A stretch of 64,000 bases of DNA from Megascapheus bottae (Eukaryota; Chordata; Mammalia; Rodentia; Geomyidae), in NCBI GenBank assembly GCA_024803745.1, contig JANJXV010000037.1, positions 1,363,001 through 1,427,000 of the forward strand. Reading direction: 5' to 3'. Each line of letters begins with the position of its first letter. The first letter of the stretch is position 1. Under the pieces are notes generated by a model that was given only the letters and a program-made list of their open reading frames with translations, did not search any database and was not told where the DNA came from. Position numbers and translations under genes: made by a program. Positions 32,101-44,400 of the stretch are shown here, piece after piece.

Positions 32101-32552
32101 TTCCTTGAGGTCTTATTTAAATGCTGCCTCTTATAGGAAGCCTTCCAGGCTTTCAGGAAAGCCAGGAACCTGCTCTGTACTCTCCAGAGGAGCTGGTTTC
32201 CATGGTGCTTCTATTTAGTGCCATGTAGGCAGTCTTTCCACTAGAATGGGGTTGTGTGTAGCAAGGGCCGTGTGCATCCAGGCTACAGCTACTCCTGGAA
32301 CAGGGAGTGACAGATAGATCCCACTGTCTGAAAGAAAAACCAGAACGAGAAATCATTAAAAATTCAAAACACGAATAGATGGGTCTGATGGTTTTGCTTG
32401 TAATGTGGACTCTCATTTTCTCAGTCTCATAGACCTGCTCTTAACAATGTGCTGTTTTGATCTTTTTAAATGGATTTTGAAGGCGTCCTTCCTTGCAGGC
32501 CTTACAGAACAAAAGGGAAATATACAATTGTTAGAGAAAGATGAGGACAATT

Positions 32553-33294
32553 TCACTTAATTTTTTTTCTTTAATGCTATGTATAGTGGTTTTATACAGT
32601 TGTGGTCAAAAAAACATTTTTTAAGGGGGCAAATTTTTTTCTTGAAGCTAGATCCAAGAGATTCTACTCTCTGTAACACTTGTCCCATGGTGAGTTCCAC
32701 GTGGCTCATAGAAGCAGGCTTGCTAGGTGGTGAGAGACAGCTTAGTGGGGGAGGTAGCTGGTCGCTTCTGACCCCGTCTCCCAACAAGGGCTTCCTCTCT
32801 GTCCCAAGGCCTCCTGGGAGCTTGGGAGAAGAGCCAGCTTTCTACTGCCAAAGGTGGTAGGTGGTAAAGCCTTTCCTTCAGTCCCAGCCCTGATTTCATG
32901 TCAGCCTCCAAGCTGAGGTAGGCCGGGGCAGGCAGGATGGGGCAGGAGCAGGTAAGGCTGCAGGATGAAGACACAGCAGACTGCATCCCCTCAGGTCAGG
33001 TCTGGAGCATTTCATCTTCTCTGTCCCATCTCCCCAATCTCCAGGGTCAGCCATGTTCCTGTTGCAGCGCCCACACCACATTCACCCCCTGAACCTGTAG
33101 AGGAGAGGGAGGGTCTGGGAACTTGAGACACCCCCAGGAGACTGAGACCGCATGTCATGGGGTGCAGGTCAAGGGGTGACTTGTCTCTAGTGACCCCAAG
33201 ATAAGCCGCAAGGCTGGAACTCAGACTAGGCTTCTTAGAACCCAATAGAAGCTGAGTTCCCAGCACCTGAACCCCCAGATTCCAGTCCCCAGGG
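32553..33294 (-). other. CDX1: Probable CDX1 3' untranslated region
   Basis: Starts after the TAG at 33297-33295. It is SINE-free, unlike the DNA on its left. The first likely poly(A) signal on the - strand is ATTAAA at 32575-32570, giving a UTR of about 740 bases, in the usual range for CDX1. No canonical AATAAA is seen in this stretch, so the end is uncertain. Confidence 0.5.
32570..32575 (-). promoter_or_regulatory. CDX1: Candidate CDX1 poly(A) signal ATTAAA
   Basis: The second most common mammalian hexamer, followed on the - strand by an A-rich run and then GTGAAATTGTCC. Confidence 0.45.
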
Positions 33295-33519
33295 CTATGG
33301 CAGAAATTCTTCCTTGATAGATATGGGCAAAGAGGCTCCCAGAAGGCCAGCGTTGTTGGGGCACAGGCTTCCCAGGGGTGGGCCAGTGGGGCCAGGGGTG
33401 CTGTCCAGTATTGGGGGCAGCTGCTGGGATTGGGGTGGTGGTGGTGGTGGCGGCTGCTGCTGCTTCTTTTTATTCACTTTGCGCTCCTTGGCCCGGCGAT
33501 TCTGGAACCAGATCTTCAC
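33295..33519 (-). CDS. CDX1: CDX1 exon 3 (recognition helix and C-terminus)
   Basis: Residues 198-271 and [18 protein letters not shown] is helix 3, followed by a KKKQQQ run and seven prolines, then a diverged linker and the KEEFLP end typical of CDX1. The Q/P run differs in length between mammals. Confidence 0.97.
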   Translation of the reverse strand: MKIWFQNRRAKERKVNKKKQQQPPPPPPPQSQQLPPILDSTPGPTGPPLGSLCPNNAGLLGASLPISIKEEFLP

Positions 33520-36500
33520 CTGTGGTATTACAGAGCAGACATGTGGAAGGACTGGGAGAAAGGGACAGAGCCATTGTAGCCATTTCCCCCTCCCCCACCC
33601 CAGGTGACATTTGTGGCTTCCTCCCTGCTCTAGCCATGAGACCTTAGGGATCTCCAGTACATTGGCCTGGTTTAGAAATCTCTCATCTTCCCCAAATACC
33701 CCGCTCCTAGCCTGCCTTGGGCTTTCCACCCTGTCCCTCACAGCCTGTGTTCTGGGCTCTGGGCCCCATGCCTGCGTTGCCCGTCAGTGATCCAGGCCTA
33801 ACCATGGTCAGCGTAGCCTAGACCCCCGCTCCTGTGCCAGGACAGGAAGGCCGGATTTCACCAGACTGCCTGGCAGACACTCGGCTCTGCTGTGCTATGT
33901 CCATGACCTAGAGACTCCTCTCAGAGCTCTGACCTCAGTAGGGCAGCCTAGAAACCAGATGCTTGGGGCTGGGGGGCGGGCGGCACACACCTGCCTCTCA
34001 GTGAGCCCCAGATTGGCGGCCAGCTCTGACTTCCTCCGGATGGTGATGTAGCGGCTATAGTGAAACTCCTTCTCCAGCTCCAGGCGCTGGTGGTCGGTGT
34101 AGACCACGCGGTATTTGTCCTTGGTCCGCGTCTTACCTGGGAAGCAGAAAGGGGGTGGGGGAGAAGGGAGTGGGTGAGCAGGGACCTGCCAGAAACCTTC
34201 TGGTGGCACCGGGGTGGGGGATCCACCAGATCTCCTGGCTGAACCCTGCATCTAGCTATAAGCCAGCAGGAGCTGGGATTAAAAAAAAAACAGTTAGTAT
34301 GTAGGTGGGATCTGTATGTGTAAGACTCCTTGGTGGATACAAATGGCTTCAGGGTCTTCAGGGTCCCCAGAACATGAGTATGGACCCCCAGAGCCCCAAA
34401 TAGTATACCTGGCAGATTGAGATTTGGGGGTGTCTCGCGGCCACTCCCCACTGTGCTGGAGAAGAGGCAGAAGAATTGTGGAGCTGTCCTGGGCTGGCTT
34501 CCCCAGCATCAGACAGGAAGTCCTGGGGTTGCTGGCAGACACAAGCCTGCTGGCTGCCTCCATGCCACACCCTGCGCTGGGGTTGCTCAGGTGGCAAGGG
34601 TTGCTCTGCCCAACCCTCCACACAGAGCAGAGGGGACTGGACCATCCATGAGCCCTACTGCCTGTGATACAAGAGGCTGTGAGTGATCCCTCCCAAAGCC
34701 TAGGGGCTAACGGAGGATTGCCTGAGCCTAGAAGTTAAGAAATCTGCCTGGCAACACAATGAGACCTCAGCTAAAAACAAACAAAAGCACATTGAGCACA
34801 GAGTCCCACAGAGAAGAGAAACTGGAGCAAAGAATTGAAGGAGATAAGGAACAAGGCACTCACATATCTTGAAGGGAAGGATTCTAGCTAAGGGATCAGC
34901 AAGTACAAAGGTCCTGAGGTAGTCACATCTGATTGAGAAACAGTGAGGAAGCTGACAGGGATGTGGGGGCAGTAAGCAAGGAATATAAGAACAGGAGACA
35001 AGGGGAGGGATTCTGGATTTACTCTGACATGGAAGCCATTACATGGTTCTCAGTGGAGGAGATGTGCAATCTGATGTATGCTTCCATGTTCCTCTGGCTG
35101 AAGCATGGAAACAGACCGGAAAAGGAAGAGGCAGGACAAGAGACCTGCCATCACCCAGGAGGGCGAGGCAGTGTACAGGCTTCTGAATCACTTGAGACCT
35201 GGACTTAAGGCCCATCTGAGGTGAAGGTCAGGGGCTGGAGGCAGAGGCCTGTCTGGGGAGGGCTGTCTGGACTCATGCTTGGCTTGGGCTCATGTGGGGG
35301 CCTGGCTAGACACCAGCTGCCTTTGTAAAAAGCTGAGCTTGTGGCTCTACACAGGAGGTACATGCCAGCTCACATGAGTCTCCAGCATCTCAGAATCTCC
35401 ATGAGCCTCTCCCACCTCACCCAAGCGCCCCATAAGGGCCATCACTTCCCTGGGCCTCAACTCCACCCTCCCCTTGCTCTGCCTGGACCCCCAGCCTCTC
35501 TCTGCACTGGTGCCCACGTGCCTGTAACAGGCCCCCGCAGCCTGGCAGTCACGCTAGGCTCCACCAGAGCCAACATGGGAGACAGCAGATGTTCCTGGGC
35601 GGCGTTCACTGGTGTTTCCTGCCAGAGCAGCAGAACCACACTGGACGCTTCCCTATGCAGTGACCTCAGACTGCTCTCCAACAGGCCAGGGCAGCCTCGG
35701 CCCTGGGCCAGGCCTGGCCCAGACAAAGCCAAGGGAGGGACTGACCAGGCCTTGGCTCCAGATGAGGCCCCTCCTTGGCCTAGAAAATTCAAGACTGGCT
35801 CAAAAACAACTCTGCCTAACACCACCTCCGGAAGCTAGGATGGCTGTGAATCCACGGCCCACTGGCTCAATCGGCCACAGCTAGAAGAGGTCTAGGCAGT
35901 TCTGTCCTCTTCCATTTCACACATGAGGAGACGGTGGCTCTCGATGGTCCCCTGAGAGTCTGGGGACCTTGTCATGGGCCTGGCAAGTCCCTCTAGTTCA
36001 ACATCCTGTCACTGGAGATACAGATGGATACAAACCTCCCCAAGGCCTTGTCCTCTCTACGCCCCTTCCAAAGCTCTCCCTACACCCTCCAGTCACATGT
36101 CACTGGCCATGTTTAAGGACCACTGAGCCTGCAATGGATTCTGTAAGCATTAGCAACAGAGGCTTAGTTAGACAGCAAGCTCCCCTCCACCCTACTTTTG
36201 GGAAAGGTGGATTTAGGCCAGAGTAAAGGTAAGCCTTCAGGAGCCTAGCCTGGTTGGTTTGGACAGACTGCAAGCTGGGAGCCTTTAAAAGGGCAGTGCC
36301 TACAGAACTGGATGCCAGCGACTCATACCTGGAATCCTTACTACTCAAGAGGCTGAGAGCTGAAGATCGCGGTTCAAAGCCAGCTCAGACAGGAAAGTCT
36401 GGGAGACTTACATTTCTAATTTACACCAGAAAGCCAAAAGTGGAGCTGTGACTCAAAGTGGTAGAGTGCTGGCCTTGAGCTGAAGAGCTCAGGGACAGTT

Positions 36501-37952
36501 TCCAGGTCCTGAGTTCAAGACTGGCACCAAAAAAAGAATAGAAAAAGAAAAGAAACATAAGTGCCCAGGAAACTAAAACCTGCCCCCAGAGATTGCACTG
36601 GGCAGAGAGGAGGATACTCTCTAGCCGGCAGGCCTCCATCTGAGCATTACTAGGTCAAGCCATGAAGACAGCTTTCCTTTGGCACCTGGCACTCCTTCAC
36701 CCTGCCTGGTGAGCTTCAGTCTAGCTGTCTCACTGAGAGAATCAGGGCCATCCAGCTGAGTGGTGACATAAAGGAAGACTTGGTATCTTAGCCTCTGCCA
36801 TGCACCTCCAGGATGCCAGGTGTGTGGGACTGGACAGAGAGAGGATGTGGTAGCATAGCTGGCATAGGCTTCAGGGGAGACATAGTCCTCAGTTTACAGT
36901 ATCCTCTCTCTCTCCCTCTGGCCCTGGAGGATAGAAAGGACACGGGAACACAGAGGTTCACTGCTCTCTGGCCCCGTAGCTTGAAGTACACCACTTCATT
37001 GCCATGAAAACAGTTCTGCCAGAGAACAAAACGTTTCTCTATGTGGCTCAGAAACCAGGGAATCCCACATGCTGTCCAGGGAAACATGTTAGAAACATCA
37101 GGCCTCTTTTAATAAGCACTCCACTTCCAGGTGTGGAGCTGGCAGCCGGCTGCCACAGCTGTAGCCACTTCCACCAGCACAAGCCTAAAAATAATGTCCA
37201 TGCATCCAAGCAGGGAACTAACTAAATAAGACATGGGGACATCTCGGGGAGGCAGTCATTCAAAAGAAATTAATAAAACCCCAGATGTATAATATGGAGC
37301 AATTTCTCCAAGATAAATAAAAGCAAAATATCAATGGCATAAAAAGTTGGCCATTATTTTTGTATAACACACATCTGTGTATACTATATGGTGCTATAGC
37401 TCTGTATAATTTTATTTTTCTGAAAAAAAAAAACAAAGGTAGAAGCTCTCTTTGGAGAGGGAGGCTGGAAGTAGAAAGTTATGGGCAAGAGTATTTTAAT
37501 TTTTACAGTGTGTAGATGTGAAAAACATCAAAATATCTATTTTTCTTTGTGGTTCATGGAGCTTGAACTCGGCTTGGTGCTGTCCTTGAGCTCTTCAGCT
37601 CAAGGCTACCACCCTACCCTTGAACCAAGCTCTACTTCTTGTTTTCTAGAGTTTAATTGGAGTCTCAGGTCGTTTTGTGCCTGGGCTGCTTTGAGCCTCA
37701 ACTCTCAGATCTCAGCCTCCTGAGTAGCTAGGATTAAGGCTTGAGCCACCACACCTGACTATCTAATTTTTGTGTCAATCCTGGGGCTTGAACTCTGGAC
37801 CTGAACACTGTCCTTGAGCATTTTTGCTCAAGGCTAGTACCTTACCACTCTCACAGCCTTTCCTGCCCAAGATTGGCTTCAAACTAGGATTCTAAGAGCC
37901 CAGCTTCTGAGTAGCTAGGTTGCAGGCATGAGCCATTGGCACCCTGGCTATG

Positions 37953-38005
<53 letters not shown>

Positions 38006-40353
38006 CCAGTCCTGGCTTGAGCTCAGGGCCTGAGCACTGTCCTTGGACTTTCTCAAGGCTAGAGCTCTACCACTTGAGCCTCAGCACCACTTCTGGCTTT
38101 TTTCTATGTATGTGGTACCGAGGAATCAAACTCGGATCTTTGTGCATGCTAGGCAAGCACTCTACCACTAGGCCAAACTCCCAGCCCTATGAATTATATT
38201 TTTAATGAAAGTCAGGAGTCCTGGGCTCTGGCTCAGCTCTGCTCAGAGCAAATGCCTGAGCCATCCTATTTCTCCTGTGCTACCCTGGTACCCAGAAAGG
38301 TACGGGGGGGTGTTAGGGTGGTGCGTGAGAGCAGTGGGGTGGGGAGAGGGCCCAGATGAATGATTTACAGGCTCTGGGGACACTGGGCTAAGGGGGAAGT
38401 CCAGGCTCCTGTAACAGGTGTCTGATGAGGAGCCAGCCACTCCCATCCACCTAATGAGTAACTTAGGGCCAGCTGCCAGGTAAGTGTGTAGGAGGGGAAG
38501 TTAGGACCCCCCAGGCCCCCAAGGCTCACCCAAGTGAGTGGCATGCTTTCTGTTTGGGCTTCAGGATGCCCCTGTGCCTTAGGCTGCCACGGGAGGTAAT
38601 GGATGCCCACCCCCAAGGCTTATATACTCTGGTTAGGGATAGTTAGGTCTATGGTCAGCAGGATTCCCAGAAGGGCTTTTCTGAAGCAATGGGAAATCAA
38701 TGGAGCTGAAATGGCCCCATGGGATTTGGTACTTGACTAGCTGATCTTGTGTGCATTTGTTTGGGCAAATAGATCTCTAGGGTTGTGTAGAGAGGGATAG
38801 CTTGTCCCTGACTGTGTGGCCTAAAAGAGTCTCCTCACCATTCTGAGCTTCATTTTATTGTCTCTCAACAACCCATGAGGTTATGTGACTGTTCACTCCC
38901 ATTGCCCAGATGAGGAAACTAAGGCTCAGAGTGGTGTGCACGTCAAAGCCAGATCTGCACAGCACTAACACCAACCACGGGGTGAAAGGCCTCTGGGATT
39001 ATCTCCAGTTTGAACCAGCACCTGGCAGATCTGGCAGTGCCAGCTGCCCGGGAAGGAACATATCCCACCCCTCTCCAATAGCAGCAAGATGGCCACCTGG
39101 CAGGAATGCTAGGATGTAGAACAGTACAATGGGTGGTGTGTTGGATGAGACCATTTGTTTAGAATGTCCTTTCCAACTTGGAATCATGAAGCTCCCAATG
39201 TTTGTTGATTCTCTGATTATGTTTGTTATTATTACTGAAAGAATCCTAAGGCTGACTTCCCAGTCTGAGAGTCTAGACAGTTTCTCCAATAGAGAAACTC
39301 CAAGGATCCTTAGCACTTGTAAATGCTGCTGGGGTGTTGAATCCTGTCTTAAAGATCGCACAGTGCTCACCACCCTGCAGCATGCACTACAGGGGTGTTC
39401 CCCCATATCCTCCGGCCGGGAATAGCAGGAGCAATCTGGGGTGCTAGTCTGGGGGTCAAAGTATGGAAGAGCCTTTGCTGACAGGGAGTTTAGAGGAGGA
39501 GAAAGGGCAGCAGAATTCACTCCGAGGAGTTCCCTCCTGTTTCCAGATGATCAGAACAGATCTAGACAGGCTGCCATGTCCTTTGTGGAGTTGGCAATGG
39601 CACCGCAGGCAGGGAAAGGGGTAGCATGGACAGAAGAGACCCAGGAAACACCAGAGGCCTGACTCTCTGTTCCACCCAGGGTCAGCTTCTTTGCAGGGTC
39701 TGCTGGAGAGGGCAGGGAGCCCCCTCCCCCCCTCCCCCACCTCCACCAAGAGAAGGAAACATTCTGTGGTGAGGAGACAAGATACCTAGAACTGGAGTGA
39801 CCTGAAAGGACCGTGGGCATATTTTGTACATTTGATGAGGAAGAAAGAATGGCAAGTACGCTGAACACGCAAATAACTTCAATTTAAACAGATTAATTCC
39901 ATTTAATCCTGGTGAGTGCACATGGAGGAGGTGGGTGTTTTGTATTCCGTGGAGGTTTAGAGAAGGCCAGGTGTCCAGGGTGTACCCCAGACCTTCTGGA
40001 GGCAGAGAGCTGGGTGTAGCCCAACCTGGCCACCCTCAGCGGAAGGATGAGACTAGTCTATGTGCTTCTGGGAGTGGGCTTTCCTCCTCTAGCCTAGGAC
40101 CCACCATAGATGGGAAAGTAATTTGCAAGCAGGCACCAGTGGCTCACGCCTATCATCCTAGCTACTCAAGAGGCTGAGATCTGAGGATCTCAGTTCAAAG
40201 CCAGCCCAGCCATGAAAGTCCATGAGACTCATCTCTAATTCACCACCAGAAAAACCAGAAGTGGCACTGTGGCTCAAGTGGTAGAGCACTAGCCTTGAGC
40301 TGAGGAGCTCAAGGACAGTGCCCAGGCCCAGAGTTCAAGTACCATGACTGACA

Positions 40354-40421
<68 letters not shown>

Positions 40422-41377
40422 TATAAAGGGCAAAGAGTTATGGACACAGAAAACAGTGCTGAGCTAATTGCAGCCACGGATGTTGAAGGGGTCCCTTGGG
40501 AAGGGAGGAATGTGGCCTGATGGGAAGCAGCAGGGCTCAGAGCACCCTGGCCTGGGAGTGGGGAGACTGGCTGAGCCACCTGCTGACACCAGCTCCTACC
40601 TCACGTTCCATGATGGTGGGCGCTTGGCACTTCCTGTTGGGCCCAGGATTGGCTCTCATCCCAGTGATGTGAAACCCCGGGCTGCTTTATCATGGCTCCT
40701 CATTCAAGCTCTGAGGTTGTCTGGGGGTAAGAGTGGGGCTGATGGCCAGGTCACCTCATGAGGGAGCCCAGCAGCCTTGGCCAAGCTGCTGCTGCTCCTC
40801 CTCCTCCTCCTCCTCCTCTTCCTCCTCCTCCTCCTCTTCCTTCTATTTCTTTCCTTCCTAGTCAGCAACCTCTGCCATCACTGTGCCCTTTTCCTCCATG
40901 GCCAGCCTGTATCTACCTCATGCTCCACCTTCTATACTAGGGCCAAGATGACCCAGCATTGGATGGCAGCCAGAAGTTTGCAGTTACAGGGACCTAAAAG
41001 TCTTAGTTCTTGCTGGCTCCATGCCAGTGAAATGTCACAAAACACACTTCCTGACCTCTTTGAATCCCTGTTTATTTATCTGTAAAATGAAAATGTGAAT
41101 CCTTCCTTTCTGTGGTGGTTCTGGAGATGGAGATCATCTATTTGATGAGGTAGTTAATAAAGGTTAGCTTGGAATGATTAAAAAGAATATGGGGCCGGAG
41201 TTTGGCCTAGTGGTAGAGTGTTTGCCTAGCATGCACGAAGACCTGGGTTCGATTCCTCGGTACCACATACATAGAAAAAAGCCAGAAGTGGTGCTGTGGC
41301 TCAAGTGGTAGAGCTCTAACCTCGAGAAAGTCCAAGGACAGTGCTCAGGCCCTGAGCTCATGCCCAAGACTGGCAAA

Positions 41378-41408
<31 letters not shown>

Positions 41409-44400
41409 AGAAAAAGAAGAAGAAGAAGAAGAAGAAGAAGAAGAAGAAGAAGAAGAAGAAGAAGAAGACGACGACGACTATGATGATGAAACTTCAGAGA
41501 TAAAGGAGTCCAAAGAGGCCCAAAGATTTTTCAACGGGACACTCAGGAGTTTTCCCTCAAAATGGGCCCATTCCAAGACCTCTGTGAGATACCTTCCACT
41601 GCTGTCTAATTCACAGTGAGTTAGTCACATGTGGATATCGAAATAGACATTAATTCAATCATGTAAAATTAATTCAGCCCTGTAGGAGTAAAATTCTGTT
41701 TGTTGGCAATATTTCAAGTATCAACTGGCACATGTGCTGATTGGACAGCTCAGATTTAAAGTTATACATTCATGGTGGCAGGAAGTGTTAGGTAAATATG
41801 ATGGCTCTGACTCTTCAGTGTAATTCCTGCTTATGGATCTCCAAGACAGAAACCTGAGAGGTCAGGCATAAAGATAGCAGACTGTCCAGTGATAAGCAGG
41901 CCTTGCAGCTAGTATGCCTTTGGACCTGCAGAATAATCCCCTACACTCTAAGCAGCAAAATCACCTAAAGCTAATGAGAGTAGAGAGGGGAACAACCTTC
42001 AACCAAAAAAAGCTGCCTGCCACTTTCTAACTAGGTCATTCCTCTTCCCAGCTACATCTGAGAGCTGAGGTGTCAAGTGGAGCTTCTGCCTTAAAGAACC
42101 AGCTTTAAACAAGCCTAGGCCCTGCTGTGCACGGCCCCCCTCTCTCGGCCTCTCACATCCTCCCTGGCTGGCCTCCTTTCCCCACCTGGGGCTGGGAACC
42201 ACAAGAAAGGGAGGGGCTTGGGTTGAGTCCTGGAGAGTGTTGATTCATTAGATGAGAGGCATGGTGTGCTGTAGACTCTGGCCCCGACCCCATGCTGTCT
42301 TTCCTTAGCTGTGTGAGCTTGGGCAGCCTGCATTCCCTCTCTGAGCCTTGTCAGTCTCATTTGTGAACCGAGCTCTTGAAGTTATTATGAGACCAGTGAG
42401 GTTACCAAGAAAAGCTCTTGGCACAGTGCCTGCCGGGTGGTAGCGCTTCTGCTGGTGCCAGTACCTTTAGCATGAGTTCCTACTATGTGTAAGGCACAGT
42501 AGGTTCTCAGTGGGATAACAGATGGCAGCTGGAAGAGATTCAGCATAGACAGTCATTGATATGTTGCTAAAAGGGGGTCTGAAGAGAGCTTGGAGCAGAG
42601 AGAACCAAACAGGGCTTTCTGGAGAAGGAGAGCAGCATTTGAACTAGGGAAGATGCAGGAGAGAGAGGAGGACAGAGCAGGTTGTAGGCCCAGATTAGGA
42701 GGGCAAGGAGTGAGGTGTGATAATACAGGTACCTACCACATGTGTGTGCCAGCTTCAAGGGGTCAGCCTATCATTATTCTAATGCCACAAGGGGAAGAAA
42801 CCAGCTCTGGGAAATGAATGGTCTAAGTTTCCGTGCATGAGGGCTGTATAGCTGCTAATGGAAATGCACCCCAGATCTGAGACTCCCCAGCTGGTTCTTA
42901 ACTGGCCCAAGTAAGCAACATGGTTGCTGTCCAAGCTAACTAGAGGGGCAGTGTCTCAGCACTATTACTTCCAGAGGTAGCTCTGAATGCTGTGGAATAG
43001 GGCTGGATTTTTCCACAGTGAAATAACCACTCCACACTGGTGGGGGGCCAGAGGATGCTCTAGAGCTGGGGTGTGCCTCGGAAGGTAAGTTTAGCAGTGG
43101 GAAAGGTAGGAAAGGTGGTAGAGACATGATTAGGAGCCTGAAGCTAAGGGATCAGGTAAGTGGCTTGTGGCAATGGGCTAAGAGACAGGGCCTGGAATGT
43201 GGCCCTGTCACTTCTTCACCACGTGCCTCAATTTCCCCATCTGATGGATGAAGAAGTTGGACTGGAACCTAAACCCTGCAGGAGAAATCTTGCCATGTGA
43301 GCATCTCCTAATTCTGTGAGACCGCAACTGCCCCAATGGATTGTTGGGTTGTGTGGAGTTAGACTGCGCCTACTACAAGGGTGACCACAGCCCTGCTAAT
43401 GGAAGCTGACATTTGTGAAAGCAGGGAGCTAAGAACACAACAGAGCCCCTGCTAGCCACTTCCCACTTGGCTACAGGCAGGCGATACCACTCACTTGGAC
43501 TGTGGACCACAGCCTGACTGAGGCCTGCCAGGCTCTCCCTTGTCCCTTCCTGTTTAGAACAGAGGGTGACTCTCAGTCCCAGGCTTAGCTGCTCAGCTCC
43601 CCAGGTTGTCAAGAGCACTGTATCAGAAGGTTGAGGCAGCTGCGTTCACTACTAGTCCAAACTGCTGGTGGCACCGTCATGGGTCCAATGCCCAGGTAGT
43701 GACCCCAGAAACCCAAGTAGAAACCAAGACTTTACTCCTCTCTCTGTTCTCCCAGAGGCATTTCTTGTTCCTTACACTGTCCTGGTTAGTTCATTCATAA
43801 AATGCACAGAGTACTTGTTAGATCCACACACTGCACTTTGTACCCTGGCACAATAGCAGATCAGACATGCCCCAGAGCCATGGGGAACAGATCGCATACA
43901 AACACACATGCAAGTAAGAAAGTATATTGGGACTGGAGTTAGTGCTATAAGGGGAATTGTAGAAGAGATGATCAGAAGACCCGGGAATGTCTAATTTGGG
44001 AATCATGGAGGTGATTATGATGTAGAGGGTGAGAAAGAGCCAGGCCCTGAAAGAATCAAAAGGAAAAGCTTTCCTGGAAGAGGGAACCTTGGAAGACCCA
44101 AGCAACTCAAAGACATCTGAGTGGCCAGACCATGGTGGCCAAATGGAGTGGCCCAGCGTGAGGTGAGGGAGGATGGTGAGGGGCAGGCACTGGGGTTAGA
44201 TAGTCGTCAGATGTTAGTAATGAACGTGGAGTTCATTATAGAACCACAGGGGAAAAACCAACATAAAAAAACCTTGAAAACTTGCTTACCCAATCAGCTT
44301 GCCTTGTATTAATATGAAACATTCTTTGCAGCGTCTGGACCTCAAATGCCTTTCTAGTTCAGATATTCGAGACCACTAGACTACGACTGCTTCAGCAGAC

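Larger units (their letters stand above)
26160..32552. other. Intergenic region between SLC6A7 and CDX1
   Basis: No gene recognised. It holds SINEs, MIR pieces, CA/GT repeats and one CTG repeat listed separately. Stretches 27060-27480, 27560-28020, 28270-28980 and 29065-29560 show no repeat or coding signal I can name; 28560-28740 is AT-rich. Confidence 0.7.

Noticed and set aside
41380..41479. The GAA/GAC run might code an acidic protein or be a disease-type expansion.
   Set aside because: It is the tail of a SINE in CDX1 intron 1 with no exon context. GAA repeats at SINE tails are common.
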